64,000 nt of DNA from Ponticaulis koreensis DSM 19734 (GTDB taxonomy: Bacteria > Pseudomonadota > Alphaproteobacteria > Caulobacterales > Hyphomonadaceae): assembly GCF_000420665.1 (NCBI RefSeq), contig NZ_ATVJ01000001.1, positions 496,001 through 560,000 on the forward strand, read 5' to 3'. The notes beneath the pieces were generated by a model that was not told where the DNA came from, searched no databases, and was given only the letters and a program-made list of their open reading frames with translations. Each line of letters opens with the position of its first letter. Within the stretch, counting starts at the first letter, position 1. The position numbers were made by a program, and so were the translations under genes. Positions 8,132 through 17,070 of this stretch are shown here, piece by piece.

Positions 8132-9157
8132 TCAGTCTTCCGATACTGGAATTTCAGGCCCCGCTGTCTCTGGCTGCGGGGTCTCTTGATCTGGCGCCAA
8201 CGTATCTAAAAATGCACGCAGATCAGTCAGCGTGACATCCGGAATCTGTTCATGCGGCAAATGCCCAACGTCCGGATATATGACGAGCTCTGCCTGAGGG
8301 ACCGCTTCAACAAAACGCCTTGCATGATCGGCAGGCACGATTTCATCGCCCTCCCCCTGCAGAACGAGTACGGGCAGGCTCAGGCTTTGCAGCCGTTCCA
8401 GAGCATCATCTGATACCCCATCGGTTCGCGCAGAGACGCGTAGCAACGCCTCACGATGCCCCGGCGCACGCGCAAAGTCAGCATACTGACGAACCGTTTC
8501 ATACGGCGCGGCTTCTCCGCTTGCGGCAACAAAACCGCGCCGGATCGCTATCGCTGGATCAAGCGTCACCGCGAGGGCGCTAACGACCGGGTTATTCACG
8601 ATGTCGGACGCAAAGGCAGCATGCTCGCGCGCTTCATCGGGAGACGACAAACCGGCTGGCGCAACAAGCACCAGCCCGCTCAGATTATCAGAATGACGGA
8701 GCGCATATTCCCTACCAATATGTCCGCCGAGCGAGGCCCCCACTAATACAAACTCATCAAGATTCAGGCGCGTAGCGAAGCGGGACAGAAAGTCAACGAG
8801 GCCTGCCGTAGTGAGATCAGTCGTTTCAAGCACGCGAGTGAGACCATGCCCCGGCAGATCCACACTGATGACGCGGTAGTCTTGTTTCAGATCCTCTCTC
8901 CAGGCCATCCAGCTCTGACTGGCCGAGGCAAGGCCATGCACCAGCAAAAGCACCGGCGCATCGCGCGGGCCTTCGTCAGTGTAATGCACCAGAAGCCCGT
9001 TTGGCAGGCGCGCATATTCAGACACTGGCTGCTCATAGAGCGCCTCAAGGTCTTCATAGGGAATGTCCGCGCGATGAAAGGATAACCAGGTTGCGCCGGT
9101 CAGCGCGAGAGCGGCACAAAGGCCTACAACAGACCATTTCAGCGGTCCGCGCATCAT
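8132..9157 (-). CDS. Membrane-anchored alpha/beta hydrolase
   Basis: A 341-residue alpha/beta hydrolase with an N-terminal membrane anchor (residues 8-26). The oxyanion motif is LLLVHGLASASQSW, the nucleophile elbow is GASLGG with S142, the acid is likely in LQGEGDEIVPADH and the base in YPDVGHLPHE. The lid region is typical of esterases or epoxide-hydrolase-like enzymes; the substrate is unknown. Its start overlaps the stop of the ThiF-like gene by four bases (ATGA), so the pair is one unit. The C-terminus ends in a Pro/Glu-rich tail. Confidence 0.88.
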   Translation of the reverse strand: MMRGPLKWSVVGLCAALALTGATWLSFHRADIPYEDLEALYEQPVSEYARLPNGLLVHYTDEGPRDAPVLLLVHGLASASQSWMAWREDLKQDYRVISVDLPGHGLTRVLETTDLTTAGLVDFLSRFATRLNLDEFVLVGASLGGHIGREYALRHSDNLSGLVLVAPAGLSSPDEAREHAAFASDIVNNPVVSALAVTLDPAIAIRRGFVAASGEAAPYETVRQYADFARAPGHREALLRVSARTDGVSDDALERLQSLSLPVLVLQGEGDEIVPADHARRFVEAVPQAELVIYPDVGHLPHEQIPDVTLTDLRAFLDTLAPDQETPQPETAGPEIPVSED

Positions 9158-9894
9158 TTAGCGCCACATGCCGGACAGGCCGGATCTTTAGGAAGCTTAA
9201 CAGTCCGGAATGCGCCGGTCAGCCCCTCTATGAGCAGCAACCTGCCAAACAGATTTTCTGTTTCGCCGATGAGGTAACGTGTTGCGAGAAGCGCCTGCTG
9301 ACTGGCGACCAGATGGGTGATCGCGCCCACAACTCCAAGGTCTTTGCAATTGCCTGCATCCGGCGGCTCAGCAGGCACAAAGCACTGATAACAAGGACAG
9401 TTTTCATCATGCGGCGCATTCACCGCCATAACCTGCCCCGTCCAGCCGGCAACAGCGCCGGAAACGAGCGGCACGCCCTCTGCAAGGCTTGATGCGTTAA
9501 GTGCGAAACGGGTTTCAAAATTATCGGAGCCATCCAGAACAAGGTCCGCTTCAGCGAGCGTCGCATCCGGCGTCCAGCGCTCCTGAACGACATCTATGCG
9601 GATATCCGGATTGAGCGCAGACAGCCCCCGAAACAACGCCGCGACCTTCCAATCTCCCACATCACGCGATGAAAACTGCGTCTGGCGCTGAAGGTTCGAT
9701 ACATCAACCTTGTCATCGTCAAAGATGGTCAGCCGCCCAACGCCGCTCGCTGCGAGTATCCGCGCCGCAACACCGCCAAGCGCGCCCGCACCGACGATCA
9801 GAACATGCGCATCCAGAAGTTTTTTCTGGCCATGTCCGCCGATTTCTTTCACGAGGAAATGGCGCTTATATCGTTCAATCTGTTCAGGTGTCAT
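9154..9894 (-). CDS. ThiF/MoeB/HesA-family adenylyltransferase
   Basis: A 246-residue E1-like enzyme that adenylates the C-terminal Gly-Gly of a sulfur-carrier protein (ThiS, MoaD or similar). It has the ATP-binding VLIVGAGALGGVAARIL, the DDDKVDVSNLQRQ loop, and two zinc pairs CPCYQC and CPAC, with the C-terminal CxxC six residues from the end. It lacks the rhodanese domain seen in some MoeB proteins. Whether it serves molybdopterin or thiamine cannot be told; no moa or thi operon surrounds it. It is transcribed with the downstream hydrolase. Confidence 0.9.
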   Translation of the reverse strand: MTPEQIERYKRHFLVKEIGGHGQKKLLDAHVLIVGAGALGGVAARILAASGVGRLTIFDDDKVDVSNLQRQTQFSSRDVGDWKVAALFRGLSALNPDIRIDVVQERWTPDATLAEADLVLDGSDNFETRFALNASSLAEGVPLVSGAVAGWTGQVMAVNAPHDENCPCYQCFVPAEPPDAGNCKDLGVVGAITHLVASQQALLATRYLIGETENLFGRLLLIEGLTGAFRTVKLPKDPACPACGAK

Positions 9895-9964
9895 ATCTGG
9901 CCCGGCTATTAGCTGGTTTCGTTTTGCGCCCTCGCGGCGCAGGCTTCAAGTGGAGGAATGAGAA

Positions 9965-11293
9965 TTGTCGGACACTGAGAGCTCAGCTCCACTGAAATGG
10001 GTTAGCGGCGAAGAACGCTCCCCGACCGGCAATGTGTTTCTGACCGGTCGTGCGGGAACGGGTAAAACCACGCTTATCCGCAAATTCCTCGCTGACGCAG
10101 GCGAGCAAGCCATCGTGCTCGCGCCGACAGGTATTGCTGCCATGAATGCGGGTGGCCAGACCATCCACTCTTTCTTCAAATTTCCGCCAAGACTACTTGA
10201 TGCAACCGATATCAAACGCCTGCGAAATGCGCGCCTGATCAAAAAGCTCGATACGATTATCATCGACGAGATTTCCATGGTCCGCGCAGACATGCTGGAC
10301 GCAATCGATAAATCACTGCAGCTCAATCGCGGCTCCCGAAAACCGTTCGGCGGTGTACGGATGGTTTTGTGCGGAGACCTGCATCAGCTGCCTCCTGTTG
10401 TCTCCCGAGACGAAGAAGAAATCCTGATGGAGCGCTACGGCAACCCATATTTCTTCCGCGCGGAAGCCTTCCAGACCGGCGCGTTTGCACTGGTCGCGCT
10501 CAAACATGTCTATCGCCAGAATGATCCCGAATTCCTGAAGCTCCTGAACGGAGTGCGGCAGGCGCGCCTGGATGAAGATGATGTAGAGGTACTGAACAAT
10601 CGCGTTACGGGCCGCCGCGCTATTGAAGCGAGCGAAACCCATATCGTTCTCACGCCGAACAATGCCGCCGCCTTCCGCATCAATCAGGCACGTCTGAAAG
10701 CGCTTGATGGCGAAACCTATGCCTTTCAGGCAACCGTGGAAGGCCAGTTCGACGATAAAGCCGCACCGACAGAAAACATTCTGGAGCTGAAACGCGGCGC
10801 GCGCATCATGCTCATAAAGAATGACCCCCAAGGCCGGTATGTGAACGGTTCAATCGGAACGGTTGAAGGCTTTGATGAAGACGAAGTGATTGTCAAAATC
10901 GATGGTGAGACCTGCCGGATCGAACCTGCCGTCTGGGAAAAGTACCGCTATGAGATGGACAAAGAGAACGACAAGGTCGACCGGTCTGTCGTCGGCTCAT
11001 TCAAACAGCTGCCGATCCGCCTCGCCTATGCGGTCACGATTCATAAGTCTCAGGGACTGACCCTGAAGAAAGTCTATATCGACTTCGACAACGGCATGTT
11101 CGCGCATGGTCAGGCCTATGTTGCCTTTTCAAGGGCGACAACACTTGAAGGACTAGAGCTTTCACGCCCGCTTCGCCCGTCCGATCTGGCGTTTGACCGC
11201 CGCGCCTTTGAATTCGGCCAGCTGGAGATCGTCGAAGATACAGACACACACTTGATTGCAGGCTTCCAGCCGCGCGAAGACGAGCTGCTTTAG
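9965..11293 (+). CDS. PIF1/RecD-like superfamily 1 DNA helicase
   Basis: A 442-residue helicase. Walker A is FLTGRAGTGKTTLI (about residues 25-38), motif Ia APTGIAAMNAGGQTIHSFF, motif II IIIDEISMVRADMLD, motif III VLCGDLHQLPPV, and the C-terminal motifs AYAVTIHKSQGLTL and QAYVAFSRATTLEGL. This order fits PIF1-type 5'-3' helicases that act on replication forks and G-rich or recombination structures. The start is TTG at 9965, eight bases after GGAGGA; the ATG at 9958 is out of frame and stops quickly. A divergent ThiF-like gene lies upstream. Confidence 0.92.
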   Translation: MSDTESSAPLKWVSGEERSPTGNVFLTGRAGTGKTTLIRKFLADAGEQAIVLAPTGIAAMNAGGQTIHSFFKFPPRLLDATDIKRLRNARLIKKLDTIIIDEISMVRADMLDAIDKSLQLNRGSRKPFGGVRMVLCGDLHQLPPVVSRDEEEILMERYGNPYFFRAEAFQTGAFALVALKHVYRQNDPEFLKLLNGVRQARLDEDDVEVLNNRVTGRRAIEASETHIVLTPNNAAAFRINQARLKALDGETYAFQATVEGQFDDKAAPTENILELKRGARIMLIKNDPQGRYVNGSIGTVEGFDEDEVIVKIDGETCRIEPAVWEKYRYEMDKENDKVDRSVVGSFKQLPIRLAYAVTIHKSQGLTLKKVYIDFDNGMFAHGQAYVAFSRATTLEGLELSRPLRPSDLAFDRRAFEFGQLEIVEDTDTHLIAGFQPREDELL

Positions 11294-11309
11294 CCTCTTA
11301 CAGAAACAA

Positions 11310-11335
11310 AAAACCCTCCCGGCGAACCGGGAGGG
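11310..11335 (-). terminator. Terminator after the 34-residue membrane peptide gene
   Basis: A perfect nine-base stem CCCTCCCGG / CCGGGAGGG with a CGAA loop. The run of A to its left reads as a U tract on the minus strand, so it mainly stops the small minus-strand gene; it may also stop the plus-strand helicase message. Confidence 0.85.
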
Positions 11336-11361
11336 CATCTAGTTTACTACGTGACTGCAGT

Positions 11362-11466
11362 TCAGATCACGTAACCAAAACCCGCAACTGTCATCGCAAT
11401 TACAGCCGACGCGAGCGGCACTGCCGCGAACATACTGATCAGATTGCGTTGAAACTCCGTGCTCAT
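11362..11466 (-). CDS. Small single-pass membrane peptide (34 residues)
   Basis: A short reading frame that starts MSTEFQRNLISMFAAVPLAS and ends with a hydrophobic stretch rich in Ala, Val and Gly, so it would cross the membrane once with its N-terminus in the cytoplasm. A GGAG site lies eight bases before the ATG, and a strong terminator follows the stop by 27 bases. Start, stop, ribosome site and terminator together support a real gene. Function unknown; no toxin features or antisense RNA were identified. Confidence 0.7.
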   Translation of the reverse strand: MSTEFQRNLISMFAAVPLASAVIAMTVAGFGYVI

Positions 11467-11611
11467 TGTTTTTCTCCGTTCCCTTAGAGCGGCACCATGC
11501 CGTGTTCGTGGATTGTATATAGAACCAACATGAACCAAAAACAATGAACGAAATCAATTTTATTCAGTATTTAGGTGTAAGAATTCACTGCACCTTGTTT
11601 TTAAAGCCGTT

Positions 11612-12196
11612 TCAGGTGAGCGATTTTTCGAGAAGCTTCATGACGCCGTCGAATTCGCGGGTCAGTTCTTCATAGGACTCGTCAGCCCAGAAGCGTGGAG
11701 ACTCAAACTTCATGAGTGCGATCTGCAGCATTTCAGCGGTAAAGTTCGGATTATCCAGTGACTTGATTTCACCGGACTTGCGCCCCTGCTCCAGGATCTG
11801 AACGATATAGATCCGCTCCTGAGCCAGCTCTTCGACATAATATATCGGGCGCTCACGTGCCAGAACATCCGCCATTTCTAAGGCTTTCGTCTTGTTCTGC
11901 ATCATGTGGTAAGTGCGTTCCAGCCGCGCTTTGAAGAGCTCAGTCAGGCGTGGCAGGGCCGGCTCGTCGCTCCGGCGGGCGATCTCAGCGAATAGCTGGT
12001 AAAAGGCCTGATTAAAGCCGCGCACAATCGCTTCGGCGATATCCAGCTTGGATTTGAAAAACCTGTAAATATTGCCCGCAGACATATCGCAGTCTTTTGC
12101 AATCTCGGCCATTGTGGTCTTTGCATATCCATAGTGTAGGATACGGGTCATGGCCGCTCTGAGGATCTGTTCGCGGGTGTCTGTAGTCTCGGTCAT
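11612..12196 (-). CDS. TetR/AcrR-family transcriptional regulator
   Basis: A 194-residue repressor with the TetR N-terminal helix-turn-helix: TREQILRAAMTRILHYGYAKTTMAEIAKDCDMSAGNIYRFFKSKLDI (residues 7-53). The C-terminal ligand domain gives no clue to the inducer. It is divergent from gpsA, and a near-perfect 24-base palindrome lies between the two starts, 21 bases ahead of its own ATG. It therefore probably represses itself and may also control gpsA-mmcB. Confidence 0.92.
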   Translation of the reverse strand: MTETTDTREQILRAAMTRILHYGYAKTTMAEIAKDCDMSAGNIYRFFKSKLDIAEAIVRGFNQAFYQLFAEIARRSDEPALPRLTELFKARLERTYHMMQNKTKALEMADVLARERPIYYVEELAQERIYIVQILEQGRKSGEIKSLDNPNFTAEMLQIALMKFESPRFWADESYEELTREFDGVMKLLEKSLT

Positions 12197-12216
12197 GGTT
12201 TGAGCATAGATGATAA

Positions 12217-12240
12217 GAATGAATCATCAATGATTTATTC
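12217..12240. promoter_or_regulatory. Candidate TetR operator between tetR and gpsA
   Basis: Inverted repeat with 11-base arms GAATGAATCAT and ATGATTTATTC around a CA centre; 10 of 11 positions pair. It lies in the 61-base space between the divergent TetR gene and gpsA, the classic place for a TetR operator. Binding is inferred from position and symmetry. Confidence 0.65.
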
Positions 12241-12257
12241 AGTCGATAGGACAATTA

Positions 12258-13256
12258 ATGAGTTTTGATCGAATTGGCGTTCTTGGCGCTGGCGCATGGG
12301 GCACAGCACTGGCTTATTCCACGCAGGCCGCCGGACGCGATGTGCTTATCTGGTCACGAGAAACCGAGGTCGCTGAGGCCCTCTCTTCCGGTCAGGGCAA
12401 TCCGCTATTCCTGCCCGGTGTCGACCTCCCAGCTATCCCTTCCACGTCATCCCTTTCCGATCTTGCAAACGTCGATGCGATGCTCGCGGTCGTGCCTGCG
12501 CAATTTGCACGCTCCGTCTTCGAACAGCTGAACGGCCTGATACCGGACGACACACCTTTCGCACTCTGCGCCAAGGGCGTTGAGCACGGCTCTCTGAAAC
12601 TGATGGCTGATGTTCTTCAGGGAACGCGACCGTCTGCTCCGGTTGCCGTTCTCTCGGGCCCCTCTTTTGCTATCGACGTCGCCAAAGGATTGCCCACAGC
12701 CGTCACGCTCGCCTGCGAAGATCAGGCTCTTGGCGCGCTATGGATGGAGAGCATTGGACGCCCAGAGTTTCGTCCATACTGGAGCAACGATATTGTCGGC
12801 GCAGAAATTGGCGGCGCGGTTAAGAACGTGCTGGCGATTGCGTGCGGCGCTGTTGAAGGGCTTCAGCTTGGCAAGTCTGCGCATGCTGCGCTCATCTCCC
12901 GAGGATTTGCAGAGATGGTGCGCCTTGGTAGCGCTATGGGCGCCCAGCCCGAAACGCTTGCCGGCCTTTGCGGGCTGGGTGATCTGGTTCTCACCTGCTC
13001 GTCACCGCAGTCGCGCAATATGAGCTTTGGTAAAGCGCTGGGCGAAGGTCGCTCTCCAGCTGATATTCTGGCAGAACGCAAAGCCGTCACCGAAGGCGTC
13101 GCGACCGCACCCGGCGTCGTTGCAATTGCGAAACGCTATGACATCGAAATGCCGATCTGTGAGGCGGTCGCTAATATTCTGGCTGGCAATATCACTCTGC
13201 GCGAAGCCATGAAAGGTCTGATCGAACGCCCGTTTAAGGCCGAAAACGTTCTATGA
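12258..13256 (+). CDS. gpsA: Glycerol-3-phosphate dehydrogenase [NAD(P)+]
   Basis: A 332-residue GpsA, which reduces dihydroxyacetone phosphate to sn-glycerol-3-phosphate, the backbone of membrane phospholipids. The NAD site is IGVLGAGAWGTALAY (residues 6-20); the catalytic lysine is in GGAVKNVLAIACGAVEGL; the substrate loop GLGDLVLTCSSPQSRNMSFG is typical. Length is normal. The mmcB-type gene starts inside its last four bases (ATGA). A TetR-like palindrome sits just upstream. Confidence 0.97.
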   Translation: MSFDRIGVLGAGAWGTALAYSTQAAGRDVLIWSRETEVAEALSSGQGNPLFLPGVDLPAIPSTSSLSDLANVDAMLAVVPAQFARSVFEQLNGLIPDDTPFALCAKGVEHGSLKLMADVLQGTRPSAPVAVLSGPSFAIDVAKGLPTAVTLACEDQALGALWMESIGRPEFRPYWSNDIVGAEIGGAVKNVLAIACGAVEGLQLGKSAHAALISRGFAEMVRLGSAMGAQPETLAGLCGLGDLVLTCSSPQSRNMSFGKALGEGRSPADILAERKAVTEGVATAPGVVAIAKRYDIEMPICEAVANILAGNITLREAMKGLIERPFKAENVL

Positions 13257-13699
13257 GCTTTACCACGCCGGACATAACCCGCGCGGTGACGCAGGGCGCA
13301 GTCCGGCTGCTTGAACAAATGTCTCTTGCCTGCGTGACAGAGCTGGTGCTCGCAAACGGCAGACGCGCAGACATCATGGCGCTGAGCGAGAAGGGCGAGA
13401 TTTGGATCGTCGAAGTCAAATCCGGAAAGCCCGATTTTGAGTCCGATGGCAAATGGCATGAGTATCGCCCCTATTGCGACAAGTTCTTCTTCGCCGTGCA
13501 TGAGAGCTTTCCGACCGAGCTTCTGCCACTCGATACCGGCCTGATAATTGCCGACCAGTTTGGCGGCGCGCTGATTCGCCCGGCTCCGGAACACAAACTC
13601 GCCGCGGCACGCCGCAAAGCCGTCACCCTGAAGCTTGCCCGAACAGCCGCACAACGCTTCTCCGCGCAACAATTCGCAGCCGGTTTCACACCAGAATAA
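13253..13699 (+). CDS. mmcB: MmcB-family DNA repair protein
   Basis: A 148-residue protein of the MmcB (former DUF1052) family, named from an alphaproteobacterial DNA-damage gene. The central RRADIMALSEKGEIWIVEVKSGKPDF looks like a PD-(D/E)xK nuclease core, with D54, E72 and K74 as the likely metal and catalytic residues, and the KWHEYRPYCDKFFFAV stretch following. It overlaps gpsA by four bases and so depends on gpsA translation. Confidence 0.88.
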   Translation: MSFTTPDITRAVTQGAVRLLEQMSLACVTELVLANGRRADIMALSEKGEIWIVEVKSGKPDFESDGKWHEYRPYCDKFFFAVHESFPTELLPLDTGLIIADQFGGALIRPAPEHKLAAARRKAVTLKLARTAAQRFSAQQFAAGFTPE

Positions 13700-13760
13700 A
13701 AACCTTCACTGACAAACCGCAACAATTCTGTATATCCTGTCCGAAACTGGGAGGGACACC

Positions 13761-14975
13761 ATGCTGAAAACGACTGTCGGACACCGCGACCTGATGCCGG
13801 ACCTGATCCGCGCCTGGGCGATTATCGGGATTGTACTTGTAAACGTCGAAATGTTTTCAGCAGGATTAAACGCAGGCTATCCCTCCACCGGAGAGGCAGG
13901 GGATCACTGGGCGAAACTGCTGGTGAACGGGCTTTTCACGCTGAAATCCTATTCTCTCTTTTCCATGATGTTCGGCGCTGGCCTCGGCTATCAGCTCGCA
14001 TCAGCCGCACGCACAGAAACCAATGCGACAGCGCGTTATTATCGCCGAATGGTGGGCCTGCTGGCGCTCGGCCTGATCCATGTCATCTTCCTGTTTCTGG
14101 GCGATATTCTGGTAACCTACGCCATTCTGGGCAGCCTTCTTTATTTCTGCCGGAACGGAAAACCGAAAACGCTCATCATCTGGGGCCTCGTGCTGATAGC
14201 GATTCAGACTGCCCTGATGATGCTTGGCGCAGGCGCCATGGCGATGATGGAAGGTATTACCGACCCTGCGACCCGCCGTATGATGGACGATCAGATGGCC
14301 GAACAGCGCGAAGCCTTTCTGGCCATTGATGCCATCTTTGCTGAAGGAAGCTTCCTGCAGATCGCTGCTGCAAGAGCGTCTCTGATCCCAACGCTGATCC
14401 CGACAGTCATACTGGTTCAGGGTATAAGTGCGTTCGGTTTCTTTCTGATCGGCCTCGGGTTTTTCAAATTGGGTCTGCTCAGTCAGCCAGACCATAAATT
14501 CTGGAAGACGTCGCTCTTCGTACTTCTGCCAATCGGGCTCATTTTGAGCTTTTACGGCTCAAATGTTTACATTGGAGCGCAGCAGCGTGAAAGCGCGCAG
14601 GGCCTGTTCGGCATGGCCATCATGATCTTAGGCTCACCCTTCTCCACCTTTGGCTATATCGGCGTGATTGCCCTCATCGCACGCATGGGCACAGGGCCGG
14701 TCCTTCAATTCCTGGCGCGAGGCGGCTCAGCCACGCTGTCCGCTTATCTGCTACAATCTGTGATTCTGTGCATCGTAACCCTGCCGATCGGCTTTGGCCT
14801 CTATGGTCATCTGGGCGCGTTGCCAGCCGTTCTGATTGCGCTGGCGACCGGTATCTTCACACTGTGCTTTGTGAGCCTCTGGCTTACAAAGTTCAAACGG
14901 GGACCGATGGAAATTCTCCTGCGCCGCTGGACCTATCTCGGTTACCGCCAACCATTACAGAGAAACAACGCATGA
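13761..14975 (+). CDS. DUF418 multi-pass membrane protein (YeiB-like)
   Basis: A 404-residue integral membrane protein with about ten hydrophobic segments. The start RDLMPDLIRAWAIIGIVLVNVEMFSAG and the C-terminal RGPMEILLRRWTYLG are signatures of the DUF418/YeiB family. The function is unproven; the family is related to acyltransferase-3-like membrane proteins. A GGGAGGG ribosome site lies five bases before the ATG. The next small lipoprotein gene overlaps its stop by four bases. Confidence 0.9.
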   Translation: MLKTTVGHRDLMPDLIRAWAIIGIVLVNVEMFSAGLNAGYPSTGEAGDHWAKLLVNGLFTLKSYSLFSMMFGAGLGYQLASAARTETNATARYYRRMVGLLALGLIHVIFLFLGDILVTYAILGSLLYFCRNGKPKTLIIWGLVLIAIQTALMMLGAGAMAMMEGITDPATRRMMDDQMAEQREAFLAIDAIFAEGSFLQIAAARASLIPTLIPTVILVQGISAFGFFLIGLGFFKLGLLSQPDHKFWKTSLFVLLPIGLILSFYGSNVYIGAQQRESAQGLFGMAIMILGSPFSTFGYIGVIALIARMGTGPVLQFLARGGSATLSAYLLQSVILCIVTLPIGFGLYGHLGALPAVLIALATGIFTLCFVSLWLTKFKRGPMEILLRRWTYLGYRQPLQRNNA

Positions 14976-15157
14976 CACGTTCATGCGCAGCACTGGTGAC
15001 GCCTGTCTTCCTTCTGTTGGCTGCGTGTGACCAACAGGAGGAACGCCTCGCCCGCGCTGAAACACTGGCGAACGCAGTTCAGGATCAGGTCGTAGAGACT
15101 GTTACGGGCGAAACAGCCCCTATAGACCCATTCCCCGAGGCCGCGAACGACGGCTAG
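14972..15157 (+). CDS. Small lipoprotein (61 residues)
   Basis: A 61-residue lipoprotein starting MTRSCAALVTPVFLLLAACD with lipobox LAAC and lipidated cysteine at residue 19. The mature part of about 43 residues is acidic and probably a single helix (ERLARAETLANAVQDQVVE). Its ATG overlaps the TGA of the DUF418 gene, so it is translationally coupled. Unknown function; possibly a small partner of the DUF418 membrane protein. Confidence 0.75.
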   Translation: MTRSCAALVTPVFLLLAACDQQEERLARAETLANAVQDQVVETVTGETAPIDPFPEAANDG

Positions 15158-15247
15158 ACTTCGCCCCGATGGTGAAACCCGTTTCGCGAACCACAGGCAG
15201 GCGCTTAGTCTGAATAGAGAAGCGCGACATCGGACTGGGGCTAAGCC

Positions 15248-15799
15248 GTGCGTAAACCCGTAACACCAGCAAACGTATTTATTCTGGAGATTGGCATCGC
15301 CGCAGCGATTGCCATGGTTGGTGCTATGGCTGTGCTGCTGACGATGGTTCCACCTGCAGACCGCCAAAGTGCGCCTATCATCATGGATGCGGTTGAACGC
15401 TTTGAGGGCCTGTCGCGGCCCGCAGAAATCCTTCGGGCCAGCACCCGCGCAGGCATCATCAGCGAGACAGAAGCAACGCACACATCGGGCGCACCACAAC
15501 CACCCCGCTTTATTGTCAGCCTTAGTTCACACTCCGAAGCGGCACGCTTTCTTCGAACCTTCCGCGAAAACCGCGGCGCCGCCCGCGCGCAATTTGCCGA
15601 TTGGACCAAAGCCAATCCGACATTCCGGGGTTTTTATCTGGAAGGTATTACAACGTCAGGCGAGGCAATTCTCACCTATCGTCTGGCGGGCGATCCGCGC
15701 GCGGCAGGTGAACTGGAAGTTGCGCTCGCACGCCAGCTAAGCGCCTCAGGCGATGTACGCCACATCACTGCGGTGACGAGCAGACGGGCGGCGCGATAG
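15248..15799 (+). CDS. Membrane-anchored protein, unknown function
   Basis: A 183-residue protein with one N-terminal transmembrane helix (residues 10-33) and a soluble, probably periplasmic domain rich in Arg and Ala. It begins with GTG at 15248. The C-terminal half has alternating beta-like segments (PRFIVSLSS, EAILTYRL, HITAVTSR) but matches no family I recognise. It lies 90 bases after the small lipoprotein and ends 22 bases before the convergent alcohol dehydrogenase. Confidence 0.65.
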   Translation: MRKPVTPANVFILEIGIAAAIAMVGAMAVLLTMVPPADRQSAPIIMDAVERFEGLSRPAEILRASTRAGIISETEATHTSGAPQPPRFIVSLSSHSEAARFLRTFRENRGAARAQFADWTKANPTFRGFYLEGITTSGEAILTYRLAGDPRAAGELEVALARQLSASGDVRHITAVTSRRAAR

Positions 15800-15821
15800 C
15801 CGCCCGGCCAGATCATCCAAC

Positions 15822-16949
15822 TCAGAGCGCGAGTTCGAAGATTTTCTCATAATCAGCCTGCGTGACAGGCTTGGCGTTACCATAGTGCGCAAGGTCTTTC
15901 AGCGCGTACTCGACGATTGACGGACCGTGATCCGCTGTAACGCCGATATCTGAAAGCTTAGCTGGAATGCCGATATCTTCGTTCAGCTTAGCAATCGCAT
16001 CGCCCACACATGCGCCTTCTTGCAGGTTCATCATCTGGCGGATGCGCTGAAATTTACGCTCGTCAGCATCAGCGTGGAAGCGCATGAAGTGCGGCAGGAA
16101 GATTGCGTTCAGCGTGCCATGGTGAAGCTTAAGGTCATGCAGGCGACCAGCCGCGTGAGACATAGCATGCACGCCGCCAAGGCCTTTCACGAAGGCGAGC
16201 GCGCCCTCAAAAGAAGCCACCATCATGTTCCAACGGGCGTCTGTGTCCGAACCATCCTGAACAGCGCGCTTCAGCCAGCCATCACCAACGGCGCGGCCAA
16301 GACCTTCATAGCCGATGCCTTCAGCCGGCGGGTTCACTGTAGGGGTCAGGATCGCTTCGATACAGTGAGTGACAGCGTCCATACCTGTCGCAGCCGTAAG
16401 CAGCGGCGGCAGGCCGAGTGTCAGATCAGGGTCACAGATCGCAGTCGCTGGAACAAGGTGTGGAGACGCATAAGTCTGCTTATGCCCGTCGTTCTGAATG
16501 ATGATCATACCCACGCTGACTTCAGAACCAGTACCAGCCGTTGTCGGGATCGCGATCAGAGGCGGGATTTTGCCAATCTTCTTGCTCCCACCAACAGTCG
16601 CGCCGTAATCGGCGAGGTTTCCGCCATGGCTAGCCATCAGACCAACAGCCTTTGCAAGGTCCATGGAAGAACCGCCACCAAGCGCGATAATGCCGTCACA
16701 GCCGGACTCTTTGTACATCGCAGTGACTTCCGTCACCTGCTTTTCGGTTGGGTTCGGCTCGGTTCCGGCGAACACTTCGTACGCACCGCTGATATTTTCT
16801 GTGACTTTGTCCAGCAGACCGACTTGTTTAATGCCCGGGTCAGTGACTACAAATCCCTTTGTGATATTAAGACCGGCCATGGTCTTGCCAAGCTTTGTGA
16901 TGGCGCCATGATCGAGAATGCACGGTGTTACGAAATTGATGACAGGCAT
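15822..16949 (-). CDS. Iron-containing alcohol dehydrogenase
   Basis: A 375-residue group-III (iron-type) alcohol dehydrogenase. The NAD-binding GIIALGGGSSMDLAKAV and PTTAGTGSEV are typical; metal ligands are visible as the GMDAVTHCIEA aspartate/histidine and histidines in GGVHAMSHAAGRLHDLKLHHGTLNAIFLPH. Members oxidise primary alcohols or 4-hydroxybutyrate, or reduce aldehydes; the exact substrate is not clear. It is divergent from the peptide ABC gene across 121 bases that contain a short GATAG-TTAG-CTATC repeat. Confidence 0.9.
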   Translation of the reverse strand: MPVINFVTPCILDHGAITKLGKTMAGLNITKGFVVTDPGIKQVGLLDKVTENISGAYEVFAGTEPNPTEKQVTEVTAMYKESGCDGIIALGGGSSMDLAKAVGLMASHGGNLADYGATVGGSKKIGKIPPLIAIPTTAGTGSEVSVGMIIIQNDGHKQTYASPHLVPATAICDPDLTLGLPPLLTAATGMDAVTHCIEAILTPTVNPPAEGIGYEGLGRAVGDGWLKRAVQDGSDTDARWNMMVASFEGALAFVKGLGGVHAMSHAAGRLHDLKLHHGTLNAIFLPHFMRFHADADERKFQRIRQMMNLQEGACVGDAIAKLNEDIGIPAKLSDIGVTADHGPSIVEYALKDLAHYGNAKPVTQADYEKIFELAL

Positions 16950-17070
16950 TATGTTTCTCTCCCCTGAGATGCTAGTTGCAAAAAAGCGTAAGGCGCGCCT
17001 GTAAGCAATGAAAAATCGGCGGAAAGTGATAGTTAGCTATCCCTTTTTGACGTAGGTCCGGAGTAAAGAG

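Noticed and set aside
9958-9978. ATG at 9958 as the helicase start
   Set aside because: It is out of frame with the helicase and reaches a stop within seven codons; the TTG at 9965 fits the ribosome site.
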